A stretch of DNA of 64,000 nucleotides from Eunapius fragilis (Eukaryota; Porifera; Demospongiae; Spongillida; Spongillidae), in the NCBI GenBank assembly GCA_963681505.1, contig OY811978.1, positions 8,983,055 through 9,047,054 of the forward strand. The letters run 5' to 3'. Position numbers and translations under genes: made by a program. Below are positions 46,601-59,200 of the stretch, in pieces. Each line of letters starts with the position of its first letter. The stretch's first letter is position 1. The notes under the pieces were generated by a model, which saw only the letters and a list, made by a program, of their open reading frames with translations, was not told the DNA's origin and did not search any database.

Positions 46601-49600
46601 ACCTCAGCAGCAAGCCTTTCCACCTGTGAGTCCCAATGCTTGTAATGTGTATGTACTGTACAATTGTTGTGCATAACAGGGACATTACTATGACAAGAAA
46701 GCTCTAACTAAAGTAATCCGTCTTAACATGATTGGCTACAATGCGTGCAAAAAAAAGAAGCTTACAATTCGTACTATCATTTTGTTATCCATTGTTTGTA
46801 TTCAGTAATTTTATTAATAACTCTTACCGATACAATCTAGTTGTATGCAGTGTAATTATAATGTATTGAACTTTGTGTTTCTTTCATTTTGTACCGTTAT
46901 TAGCAATAAAAATATATAGTTATGCAAAACTGACCGGTGTTTGTATTAGGAAAATACCCAACAACAAGACTTCATACTCTGTTTATGTACCCATACAGTG
47001 CATGCATGAAAAAATGTGTGATGGTGTTGTATGTGTCCTTCTCACAGACTGCACAGAACGCAGCATGCGTCAATGACGACCAGATCAAGGTAAATATGTT
47101 TACGTGTATGTTCCGTTGCGTCTATGTATGTGTATGCATTTGTGTGCTGTTGTGGTGAACGTGTGTATGTGTACATGTGATGTGTAAAGAGAAAGGGAAG
47201 ATGTGTATGAAGGAGTGTATATGACATGGGGTCGGTATGTATTCCTGTATTATTTAACTCTTTAATTTCCACGGTTACAGGAAGGCACGGTGAAGCCATT
47301 TGCTCAATTTGATCTTGAGGCAGACTGCAAGATACTGAACACAGCCATGAAGGGAATCTTCAAGGATGAGGGGTCGGTCATCAAGGTAGTGGCATACCGG
47401 TCCAACCAACAGAGGCAGCAACTGAAGATGAAGTACAAGCTGTTGTATGGGAAGGTAGGCATGTCAGTGTAGTGGGTGGGCATAGGGAGGTGTGTGTGTG
47501 TGGTGTGTGTGTGTGATGAAGCATTTGTGTGTGTGTGGTACATGGCATTTGCATGTTGTTGCTATGCAATGTGTTCCATTGATGGACTTCATGTTTGTAG
47601 ATGATCAAAGTGGCCATATTTAGGTGCCCTTGCATGTATGATTAAGGGGCTCCGCCCTCCATCCCTCCTCCCCGCTCCATTAGGACTTGTCCCACGAGCT
47701 GCACAGCGATTTTGGTGGTAACTTTGGTCGAGCAGTGGACGCGCTGATGATGACACCAGTGGAGTTTGATGCCTACAGCCTGCGTCATAGCATTGAGGTG
47801 TGTACGGACGCACATGCAACCACACATTCATGTGCGTGCATGTGACCCCCCCCCCCCCCCCCCACCGCATGCACGCACATGATGTTATGCATGTACATGT
47901 ATGCGTGTGTGACGTTTTGTGCTGGTGTATTGTGTTGTGAGCATATTCGTGTGGGTATGTAGTGTTTGTACGTGTATGTGTGTGCATGCATGTATGTGTG
48001 TGTGCGTGGGTACACGTGTTTGTATGAACATTGTGTGCGTGCATGTATATGTGTATGTATGTATGTATGTATATACAGTGTATATATATATATGTATGTA
48101 TGTGTTGTACATGCATGTGTACATGCGCTTGTATCTTGACCATTAGGGAGCGGGTACTGATGAGAAGGTACTGATTGAGATCCTGTGTACCAGAAACAAC
48201 CAGGAGATATTGGCCATCAAACAGCAGTACAAGACAAGTGAGCACACACACGTGCACATACACACCCACACACACACACCACACCACACACACATCATCT
48301 TGTCCTGTTGTGCCCCTCCCCTCTCTGTACCTTGGTCTTCACAGCACCCTCCCCCTTCTCCTCAGTTTCTCCACCATCTGTTTCATATTCTTCCTCTTTC
48401 ATCCACACACAGTGTTCAACCGTGACCTGGAACGAGATGTGATGTCAGACACTTCTGGTGACTTCAAGAGGCTTCTGGTGTCCATGCTAGCTGTGAGTGG
48501 GGCCACATTCTGACAGTCATCCATTCCATTTCACTTCCACACATGCACACACACACACCATGCATGTATTTACACATACCCACACCACACACACCATATA
48601 TACACACTGCAACCACACACACATACTGCATACACCATACACACCACACACACACCACACACCACACACACACAGGGTTGCAGAGATGAGAACTTCCAGG
48701 TGGATGCTGCTAAGGCTATGGCTGATTCTGAGGTGAGCTGTCACGCAAAATACTAGTTAACAATTCTTGTAACCAAGTATGTTTGCTAAATTGGCTTATG
48801 AATCACACATAGTTGATATGGTCCCCGTTGTCATGACGTGCCTTGTTTATAAAGCCAGCATACACATGGGTGGCTTCTTGGCGATTTGGTGCCTTCCAAC
48901 TCAAATGAATTTTTGTTTACTGAGCTTTTAACCAGATAGTAAATTGGCTGTAACATGAATGGTTGGCCATTAGGAAGGGTGAACCATTTGTCAGTATATA
49001 CAATGTAGATGTGTCCCTGGCAAAACATGTGCTTTTTTATCCAATACAGAGGCTGTTCCAGGCTGGAGAGGCACAGTGGGGCACAGATGAATCAGTGTGA
49101 GTTTGAAACAGTGAACAGTAGCCAATCAATATACGTGCCCGAGTAGTAGTTATGGCAACAAGGGATGTGAGGTGTTTGATGATGGGAGGAGTAGGTGAGG
49201 TGGTGAGGGGGAAGGTTAGGAGGTAGGGTGAGGTGAGGTTGTGCATGTGTGGTGTGTACAGAAGTAGTATCTGTGTGGTGTGTACAGAAGTAGTATCTGT
49301 GTGGTGTGTACAGAAGTAGTATCTGTGTGGTGTGTACAGAAGTAGTATCTGTGTGGTGTGTACAGAAGTAGTATCTGTGTGGTGTGTACAGAAGTAGTAT
49401 CTGTGTGGTGTGTACAGAAGTAGTATCTGTGTGGTGTGTACAGAAGTAGTATCTGTGTGGTGTGTACAGAAGTAGTATCTGTGTGGTGTGTACAGAAGTA
49501 GTATCTGTGTGGTGCGTACAAGTTTTTACCTTTGGCATTGTTCTTTTCAATACTGTAGCTTCAACCAGATCCTGGCCTCACGAAGCTTCCCTCAACTGAG

Positions 49601-49813
49601 GGCAACCTTCCAGGCATATGCAAAGGTTAGTTAACTGGGTGGGGTGCAAAGGTTAGTTAACTGGGTGGGGTGCAAAGGTTAGTTAACTGGGTGGGGTGCA
49701 AAGGTTAGTTAGCTAGTGTGGTGCAAAGGTTAGTAGAACCAGGTTATTTCACCTCAAATGTGTGTGTTGCTTTTGTCACTTATTTTTCCCCGTTGGTAAT
49801 ACTGTCTATTGTG

Positions 49814-49848
<35 letters not shown>

Positions 49849-49871
49849 TGTGTGTGTGTTTGTGTGTGTGT

Positions 49872-49920
<49 letters not shown>

Positions 49921-52090
49921 TTTATGTACACACTTTGCATGCCACTCCACTACATGTACATGTACTTGTGACCACTGAAATCCACACAAACAGCTTAGCA
50001 AGTACGACATGGAACACGTTATCCAGAAGGAGATGTCCGGACACCTCAAAGAAGGAATGATTGCCATTGGTGAGTATAATTTGGTTTGTATCTATATTTG
50101 GCAAATGTTGAGTACATCAGTGATGTCATATACCTATATTTGGCAAATGTTGAGTACATCAGTGATGTCATATACCTATATTTGGCAAATGTTGAGTACA
50201 TCAGTGATATACCATATAAATGTTGAGTACATCAGTGATGTCATATACCTATATTTGGCAAATGTTGAGTACATCAGTGATGTCATATACCTATATTTGG
50301 CAAATGCTGTGCACACAATGATAATGAATCTAACAATATGCACCCTACACATCCAATAAGCTCAAAACAAAACACAAAATAAGGTATGATATACATAAAG
50401 GGATTGAGCAACTTAGTCATTGTAACATGGCTACAGTTAACGATATCATATACCTCAGCAGTGATGTCATATTCTATATTTGGCAAAATGGCAGTGATGT
50501 CATATCCTATTTCTGGAGTACAGCAATGATGTCACCATTGTTTGTTTACCCCCCTTACAGTGAAGTGTGTTAAAGACAAGGCATCCTTCTTTGCAGAGAA
50601 AGTGTACCATTCCATGAAGGTAAGTCTTGCATTTATAGGACATAGCTATATAGACATGTTATTTGTATAGAGTGGCTTATATACCATGCACCAGAGTTGC
50701 ATGGAAGCATTTGTAACATTTTGTGTTAGCATCATTCGCAGTTCATCCATGCTCACATACTCATATTCAACAATTAGTACATATATGATGGCAGTGGGGA
50801 AGTGTTGAGTAGGATGGTTGCTAGGGTGGGTAGGATGGTTGCTGGGGTGGGCAGGATAGTTACTAGGGTGGGTAGGATGGTTGCTAGGGTGGGTAGGTTG
50901 GTTGCTGGGTAAGTAGGATGGTTGCTGGGGTGGGTAGGATGGTTGCTAGGGTGGGTAGGTTGGTTGCTGGGGTGAGTAGGATGGTTGCTGGGGTGGTAGG
51001 ATGGTTGCTAGGGTGGGTAGGATGGTTGCTGGGGTGGGTAGGATGGTTACTAGGGTGGGTAGGATGGTTGCTAGGGTGGGGAAGTTGGTTGCTGGAGTGG
51101 GTAGGATGGTTGCTTCAGTGCGTTAATAAACTAGGTTACGTAATGCTCTGGCACTTTTCTGTAGGGTCTGGGGACCGATGACAGCACTCTGGTACGTGTG
51201 ATGGTAAGCAGGAGTGAGGTGGACATGGTGAACATTAAGAATGCTTTCAAGCACCAGTATGGAAAGACCCTTGGCTCCTTCATCAAGGTGTGTTACAGAA
51301 CGGATGAGAAATGGGAGGAGCATCTAGCCCCCCCCCCCCCCTCCCAACCCTCCAGGGGAGCATCTGACCCCTCCCTCCCCCCAACCTCCCCAGAGGAGCA
51401 TCTGACCTCTCCCTCCCCCCAACCCCCCAGAGGATCATCTGGCCCCTCCCTCCCCCCCAACCCCCCAGTCTACCCCAATGAAAAGAAGTGGCTCATTTTC
51501 AAATGTCCGTATCGTTGTAATTGCGATCACTCCTGCATATATATTTCCATAATCATGTTGGAGTGCCTAAAAAAGGTTTAAAGGTTTACATTCATGGTTA
51601 CAGAGGTGCATACGTTTAAACATTTTTTTTCATTGGGGCTTATAAGCATTACCTTGTGGTAGTTAATTCACTCTATGAAATGGTACGTGGAGTTTTGTCT
51701 GCAGATGTTGTATTAAACGTAGCGGATGTGTATCATTGGAACCTTGTTGTCAATTATAGGCTTAAGCATCAGTGTCCTGTAGAGGCATATGTACAAGGTC
51801 ACATGTTTAGAGACGTGTGCACATTCATAAGGTCACATGGGAATACGACGTACATGTACTTTAGCCATTGTTATTTGCTTACCTTTAGGTTGTGCTAAGT
51901 GATATAAATATATGCATATGTATTATGTGCATGTACTGAGGTACTCATGCCCTCTCTCCTATGAATTGAGTGGCTTTTTTTTTTTCATACTGTGTGTTAC
52001 GGGTTTATCGTCTTTCTTCTAATCCAGGGAGACACATCTGGCCACTATGAGAAGTTACTCCTGGCCATTGTTCGTGAAGAATTAGCTTAG
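43627..52090 (+). CDS. Annexin gene 2, four-repeat annexin with long Pro/Gln-rich N-terminus
   Basis: Fifteen exons: 43627-43671, 43924-43987, 45997-46625, 47048-47089, 47281-47454, 47684-47797, 48147-48237, 48413-48492, 48676-48732, 49050-49096, 49559-49625, 49994-50069, 50561-50619, 51165-51287, 52028-52090; 576 aa, all phases consistent. Residues 1-246 are Pro/Gln/Tyr-rich with QQPSYPP and [11 protein letters not shown] repeats, as in ANXA7/ANXA11-type tails. The core (261-576) has four annexin repeats. Type II calcium loops are canonical in repeat 2 (GAGTDE, 357-362) and repeat 4 (GLGTDD, 516-521, with GHYEKLL acidic partner at 564), slightly altered in repeat 3 (AQWGTDE) and degenerate in repeat 1 (KGIFKDEG). 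Expected role: calcium-dependent binding to acidic phospholipids in trafficking or membrane repair, with the low-complexity tail able to self-associate. Many introns carry minisatellites. Confidence 0.88.
44060..44655 (+). repeat. 32 bp minisatellite in intron 2 of annexin gene 2
   Basis: About 18 units of the CTCATCTTCATCATACCCAC plus ACCTTTGTG-type repeat, orthologous to the array in gene 1 but with a different unit order. Confidence 0.9.
45010..45610 (+). repeat. 25 bp minisatellite in intron 2 of annexin gene 2
   Basis: About 24 units of CTTGTATCTCTGCCATGACA plus GAAGG, with one irregular spacer around 45305-45330. Absent from gene 1. Frames open on the minus strand are translations of the repeat and not genes. 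Confidence 0.92.
49252..49515 (+). repeat. 26 bp minisatellite in intron 10 of annexin gene 2
   Basis: About ten nearly perfect copies of a 26 bp unit, GAAGTAGTATCTGTGTGGTG plus TGTACA. Homogeneous, therefore young. Not in gene 3. Confidence 0.93.
49620..49740 (+). repeat. Tandem duplication of an exon-intron boundary
   Basis: The end of exon 11 plus its donor (GCAAAG/GTTAGT) is repeated about four times in a 26 bp unit (GTTAGTTAACTGGGTGGGGT plus GCAAAG). Each copy is a potential 5' splice site; gene 3 has one copy. Confidence 0.85.
49815..49918 (+). repeat. (GT)n microsatellite in intron 11 of annexin gene 2
   Basis: About 50 GT units with TT and TA interruptions. Confidence 0.95.
50087..50330 (+). 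repeat. 42 bp tandem repeat in intron 12 of annexin gene 2
   Basis: About five units built on TATACCTATATTTGGCAAAT plus GTTGAGTACATCAGTGATGTCA; one copy has an internal deletion. Confidence 0.85.
50808..51115 (-). repeat. Antisense derivative of the annexin coding repeat in intron 13
   Basis: About 14 units of 21 bp (GGGTGGGTAGGATGGTTGCT) are the reverse complement of the coding unit for QQPSYPP in exon 3 (AGCAACCATCCTACCCACCC). On the minus strand it reads as QQPSYPP with many CAG-to-TAG stops, so it is not coding. The corresponding intron of gene 3 lacks it. Confidence 0.85.
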
Positions 52091-52295
52091 TAAACGCAGC
52101 TGTTCCAAGAAGAGTGTAGTATTTGCAACTCTGTAGATTCGTGAATCGTTTAGCTTGTACAAACTATGTGCTATTTTTACACATATATGACGGATAATTG
52201 GAGTCATGATTTTACATACGGACCATTCGCGCATGGGTGTCCAATGCAATTTAATTAACACTTCCGCGATTCGATTATAGATCGACGAGAGCATA

Positions 52296-52653
52296 ATGTC
52301 GTATGCGGGGTTTGGGTCGTCGCAGTTTACCGGCACGGTAAGGAGCTAGTTACGTATAGGCCTATCGCTAGTCACATATAGGCCTATTATCTTGTGTTTG
52401 GAGCATTTACGAAGCAAAAAATGCCATGCACAACGCATACGTTTGCGTATGCGCTCGCGTATGTGCCGTGTATATAACGTATATGTGAAGATAGACATTA
52501 GAACACTCTAATACCTATGTTCTAATAATAGCTAGGCATACGCTAACTGTGTGTCTTCCATTCACGAGTAGTAGTAATATAAATGCGTATGTACTGATAC
52601 AGGAACCTCTGTAGGCCTTATAGCTGTGCGTTTTTGTGTACATATGTGCGTGC

Positions 52654-52701
<48 letters not shown>

Positions 52702-53173
52702 TGGTGTGTGTTTGATTATGAGTGTACATATATTCAAACAAGCTTGCTGCATTGAATTTTTGCAACCACATGCCAACACCTCTCCCCACACTACTCCAAA
52801 GACCACTAGTTATGTCTACATCACCAAGGCGCTCAACGAGCACGTACTTGAGACTCCAGGCGGGGGCACGGTTTCATTTAATCTTATGTATCTTCTACCT
52901 CCCTCTCTCTCCCTCCCTCTCCCTCCCTCCCTCTCTCTCTCCCCTCCCTCCTTCCCTCCCTCCCCCTCCCCCTCCCCCTCTCCTTCACAGGACATGGCTG
53001 GTGGAAGTATGGCTGCTTCCCAGCCTCATGCAGGTAAGACAGTAAGACACAGTAACCATGGTAATGCACATGTGAGCACTCAGAACTTTGAACTAAGTAG
53101 TTCATGTGTGAGTGTGCATGTGTGGGTGTGCATGTGTGGGTGTGCATGTGTGTGTACAACATGTTGGGCAGCA

Positions 53174-53228
<55 letters not shown>

Positions 53229-56200
53229 TAAATAGTGGTTTTAAATACTAACGTTTGAAATACACATACATGCTAATATCTATTTATATGGTAGGTTTCA
53301 TTCCTTTAATTTTTAGGTGGATTTTCTTTGCCAGGATCTTACCCACCCCAGCAACCAAACTTCCCAGTGGACCCTTTTTTCCCACCATTTCCTGGAACCC
53401 AGCAACCATCTTACCTACCCCAGCAACCAAACTTCCCAGTGGACCCTCTGTTCCCACCATTTCCTGGAACCCAGCAACCATCCTACCCATCCCAGCAACC
53501 ATCTTACCTACCCCAGCAACCAAACTTCCCAGTGGACCCTCTGTTCCCACCATTTCCTGGAACCCAGCAATCATCCTATTCACCCCAGCAACCATCCTAC
53601 CCACCCCAGCAACCATCCTACCCACCCCAGCAACCATCTTACCCACCCCAGCAACAAACCTACCCACCCCAGCAACCATCCTACCCACCCCAGCAACCAT
53701 CCTACCCACCCCAGCAACCATCCTACCCACCCCAGCAACCATCTTACCCACCCCAGCAACAAACCTACCCACCCCAGCAACCATCCTACCCACCCCAGCA
53801 ACCATCCTACCCACCCCAGCAACCATCCTACCCACCCCAGCAACCATCCTACCCACCCCAGCAACCATCCTACCCACCCCAGCAACCGTCCTACCCACCC
53901 CAGCAACCACCTCAGCAACCATCCAAGGTACTGTACAGCTCCATGCACACATATGGTTCATGCGGTGAGGATCTATGGGCAACCATGTTATAATGTCTAT
54001 ATACTATACGGTGTTGCATCTCAATTGCCATAATTCAGCTACATTTGTTGCGTTCTGTATTGATTTATTCCCCCCCCCCCCCCCCCCCCCCCCCTCCCCT
54101 CTTCCCTTACCCTGCTTGTCTCCCCTTCTTCTCCTTAGTTGCCTACTGTCCCTGTGGTACCAGTCACACAAAGCGCGCCCTTTAGTGGAGGCCAGAGCAA
54201 TGAGCAAAAGAAGGTATGGTGTGTGTGTGTGTGTGTGCACATGTGTGTGTGCATGTAAGTGCATGTATTTGTGTGCCTTGTTATGTGTGTATTGACTCGA
54301 GTATATCATGTTGTTATACACGTTTGATATCGTGACACCAAACTTCTTATGTTGTGGAGTCATATTATTGCCATGGTTACAGGACGGCACAGTGAAGCCA
54401 TTTGCTCAATTTGATCCTGAGGCAGACTGCAAGATACTGAACACAGCCATGAAGGGAATCTTCAAGGATGAGGGGTCGGTCATCAAGGTAGTGGCATACC
54501 GGTCCAACCAACAGAGGCAGCAACTGAAGATGAAGTTTAAAGTGTTGTATGGGAAGGTAGGCATGTCAGTGTAGCAGGTAGGCTTACCCCAGTACCCCAG
54601 TGTGTAGGTATACCAGTGTGTGTAGGTATAGTAGGCATACCCCCAGTGTGACCTTACAGTACATATAAGCATTCAAAAGTGTTGAGTAGGAGATTCCTTC
54701 TGCAGTCGCAGCCTGTGTAGAGCTGTAAATGCTTTTATCACCTGCTTCAACGTCATGCTTGATCTTACACCTGTTCTACTTTATTAATAATTCATAGTAG
54801 CTTCTTCCCTCATTACACTTTGAACACCTACAAGTATGGTAAAAGTTTATCCACCCACTCCTGACCCTGACCCACTCCTGGTATCTAAGGGTGTCATCAA
54901 ATTATCTTGATACATACGTGTAGATCCACCCTAATCCTCCTCCTCCCTGCTCCATCAGGACTTGTCCCACGAGCTGCACAGTGCCTTTGGTGGTAACTTT
55001 GGCCGAGCAATTGACGGGCTGATGATGACACCAGTGGAGTTTGATGCCTACTGCCTGTATCATAGTATTGAGGTGTGTAGCGACGCATGCACAAAGCCAG
55101 AGCTATCAGCTAAGCTGTGCACTATTTAATGTTGAAGTCATGTGTAGGTTGGAATTTGAGTGCAGTTAAATACCAACCTAGAAATGGAAATTGTACAATT
55201 GCATTACATATTGGAGGACATACATAGGAGAGAGAATGTAATGTAGGACCAATCTAAAGTCTGAAGTGTCATATGTTGTATACAAGGTGATTCCTACGTG
55301 CTGATAATTGCAGCATTGATCAGAAATATGATTAGGCAGAGATGTTTAATTATTCATACAGTGTATTTAAAATCACCACGGCAACCATAGTCATGCCAAT
55401 ATAAAGTACTCTATTTGAGGGCATGGGTGCAATTTATTGTAGACGTTTGAGTATGAAGCAAGGGGATGGGCTCAAAGGAATTGGTGTGTGCTGGTCGTAT
55501 GTTGAGCTCATTATTCATTCTTAGTGCACATTGTATGATTCCAGTAACTTTAATATTAGGATGTAAATATCATCAATGTATTAGCAGCTACAGTTAACAA
55601 TAAGCGTATGCCTGTTCATGCATTAGACAAATGAGCAGCTTGAGTGTTTATGCTCTGTAGGGCCTGGGTACTGATGAGAAGGTACTGATTGAGATCCTGT
55701 GTACCAGAAACAACCAGGAGATATTGGCCATCAAACAGCAGTACAAGACAAGTGAGAACTTGCGGCTTCCCCTCCTGCATCCCTCCCTCCTCCCTCCTCC
55801 TCCCTCCTCCTCCTCCCTCCTCCTCCCTCCTCCTCCCTCCTCCTCCCTCCTCCTCCCCTCTGCTCAAGCCCTCCTCCGCTGTCCCTCCTGTGTTCACAGC
55901 CCCTCCCTCTAACACCAGACAAATCATTTCCAATCACCCTTCTCAGTGTTACGTCTCTTATATTTCCTGCAACCTGCAAACCCACAGTGTTTAGTCGCGA
56001 CCTTGAACGGGATGTAATGGGAGATACGTCAGGTGACTTCAAGAAACTGCTTGTGTCCATGCTCTCAGTAAGTGCCCTAAGTACCATGACACTGGTACCC
56101 CTAAGTACCATGACGCTGGTACCCCTAAGTACCATGACGCTGGTACCCCTAAGTACCATGACACTGGTACCCCTAAGTACCATGACGCTGGTACCCCTAA

Positions 56201-59200
56201 GTACCATGACGCTGGTACCCCTAAGTACCATGACGCTGGTACCCCTAAGTACCATGACGCTGGTACCCCTAAGTACCATGACGCTGGTACCCCTAAGTAC
56301 CATGACGCTGGTACCCCTAAGTACCATGACGCTGGTACCCCTAAGTACCTTGACGCTGGTACCCCTAAGTACCATGACGCTGGTACCCTTAAGTACCATG
56401 ACATTGGTACCCCTAAGTACCATGACGCTGGTACCCCTAAGTACCATGACGCTGGTACCCCTAAGTACCATGACGCTGGTACCCCTAAGTACCATGACGC
56501 TGGTACCCCTAAGTACCATGACGCTGGTACCCCTAAGTACCATGACGCTGGTACCCCTAAGTACCATGACGCTGGTACCCCTAAGTACCATGGCGCTGGT
56601 ACCCCTAAGTACCATGACGCTGGTACCCCTAAGTACCATGACGCTGGTACCCCTAAGTACCATGACGCTGGTACCCCTAAGTACCTTGACGCTGGTACCC
56701 ATAAGTACCATGACGCTGGTACCCCTAAGTACCATGACGCTGGTACCCCTAAGTACCATAATACTGGTACCCATAAGTACCATGACGCTGGTACCCTAAG
56801 TACCATGTCGCTGGTACCCCTAAGTACCATGATACTGGTACCCATAAGTACCATGACGCTGGTACCCCTAAGTACCATGACGCTGGTACCCCTAAGTACC
56901 ATGACGCTGGTACCCCTAAGTAACATGATACTGGTACCCATAAGTACCATGACGCTGGTACCCCTAAGTACCATGACGCTGGTACCCCTAAGTACCATGT
57001 CGCTGGTACCCCTAAGTACCATGATACTGGTACCCCTAAGTACCATGATACTGGTACCCATAAGTACCATGACGCTGGTACCCCTAAGTACCATGACGCT
57101 GGTACCCCTAAGTACCATGTCGCTGGTACCCCTAAGTACCATGATACTGGTACCCATAAGTACCATGACGCTGGTACCCCTAAGTACCATGACGCTGGTA
57201 CCCCTAAGTACCATGTCGCTGGTACCCCTAAGTACCATGATACTGGTACCCATAAGTACCATGAGGTGGTACCCCTAAGTACCATGACGCTGGTACCCCT
57301 AAGTACCATGACGCTGGTACCCCTAAGTACCATGACGCTGGTACCCCTAAGTACCATGACACTGGTACCCCTAAGTACCATGGCGCTGGTACCCCTAAGT
57401 GCCATGACGCTGGTACCCCTAAGTACCATGACACTGGTACCCCTAAGTACCATGACGCTGGTACCCCTAAGTATCATGACGCTGGTACCCCTAAGTACCA
57501 TGACGCTGGTACCCCTAAGTACCATGACACTGGTACCCCTAAGTACCATGACACTGGGACACTGGTACCCTAAGTACCATGACACCTAAAGGATTTCTCT
57601 AATAGTTACTTTAATCTGTGCACAGGGTTGCAGGGATGAGACGTCTCAGGTCGATGAAGCCAAAGCAAGATCGGACGCTGAGGTGTGCGTTAATTGAGAG
57701 CGGTTAAAGTTTGGGGTTGCTGTTAAGTGTAGGAGAGATGGTTATAGATAATGATGTATGACACCATTGCATGGGAGACATGTTGCTTACAGCAATATCT
57801 TCATTTACATGCTGGTGGGGGATGCAGAGATTGTACCAGGCTGGAGAAGCCAGATGGGGGACAGATGAATCAGTGTAAGTTCTTTTGCCTCCTTCTCCTC
57901 CTCGTCCTCCTCCTCGTCCTCCTCCTCGTCCTCCTCCTTGTCCTCCTCCTCCTCCTCCTCCTCCTCCTTCTCCTCCTCCTCCTCCTCCTCCTTCTCCTCC
58001 TCCTCCTCCTCCTCCTCCTCCTCCCCCTCCCCCTCCCCCTTCTCCATTACCACCCACAACCACCATTACCACGGTATTGTAGTCTCATGAATACAGCAAC
58101 CTCATCAAACTTTCTATACTGTAGCTTCAACCAGATCCTGGCCTCACGAAGCTTCCCTCAACTGAGGGCAACATTCCAGGCATATGCAAAGGTTAGTTAA
58201 CTGGTGGGTGTGGCCAATGACATGTCTGGACCCCTGAAATAGCACACTCTGTTTTTACTTTCAATTGCCACATTTGGAATAGTTATGCATGTTATGTTAT
58301 ATGGCTGTCATACAAAGTTTTACTTTCATTATGTTGCTTGGTAACTATTTTCATGTGTCTATTTTGACCCGCAAGCCAATTTCTTCGGTGCTATAATCAT
58401 AGCTCTATGCCACACAGCTTAGCAAGTACGACATGGAACAGGTTATTGAGAAGGAAATGTCTGGACACCTCAAAGAAGGAATGGGAGCCCTTGGTGGGTG
58501 ACTGCATGCCCAGTACGTGTAATGGTGACCATGGTTACCACTGAGTACGAGCATATACCTGTTCATGTCACATGTACATGTCCCATGGTCTGGTCAACCT
58601 CTCTGACTCAGTGTAGTTTGTTGTGTTGTGTAACTGTAGGGTGTAAGGATTGGTACTCCAGGGTGTAAGGATTGGTATAATGAAATTGTGCAATTTATAA
58701 CAAAGGTACAGAACGAAAGAATTATTAAATTGAATTATTAAAATAAATTATTAAAATGAATTATTCAGTTACTTATGTAATGATTTTTCCTTCCCATGCA
58801 GTGAAGTGTGTTAAAGACAAGTCATCCTTCTTTGTAGAGGCATTGTACAAATCCATGAAGGTGTGAGTTCGTTCTGTTCTGTGGGATTTTTGGATTGAGT
58901 TTTGAATTAACAGATCACATTCAATTCCCTAGGGTCTGGGGACTGATGACAGCACTCTGGTACGTGTGATTGTGAGCAGGAGTGAGGTGGACATGGTGAA
59001 CATCAAGAGTACTTTCAAGCACCGCTATGGAAAGACCCTTGGCTCCTTCATCAAGGTGTGTCGTCGTCTGTTCATGTTTACAATTGGTGCATTCTACTTG
59101 TGGGAAGATAGTGCCATGGCCTTGTGGAATTGGGGAATAAACAAGGCCTCTCTGAGCACTGATATCAATGTAGACATTTGGCTTTACTCAGTTATATAAG

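Noticed and set aside
56039..57262. 407-codon minus-strand and 270-codon plus-strand open frames
   Set aside because: They are translations of the 24 bp intronic minisatellite, whose length is a multiple of three and which lacks stops on both strands.
57704..58200. Leu-, Pro- and Glu-rich proteins
   Set aside because: Translations of the (CTC)n tract between annexin exons 10 and 11.
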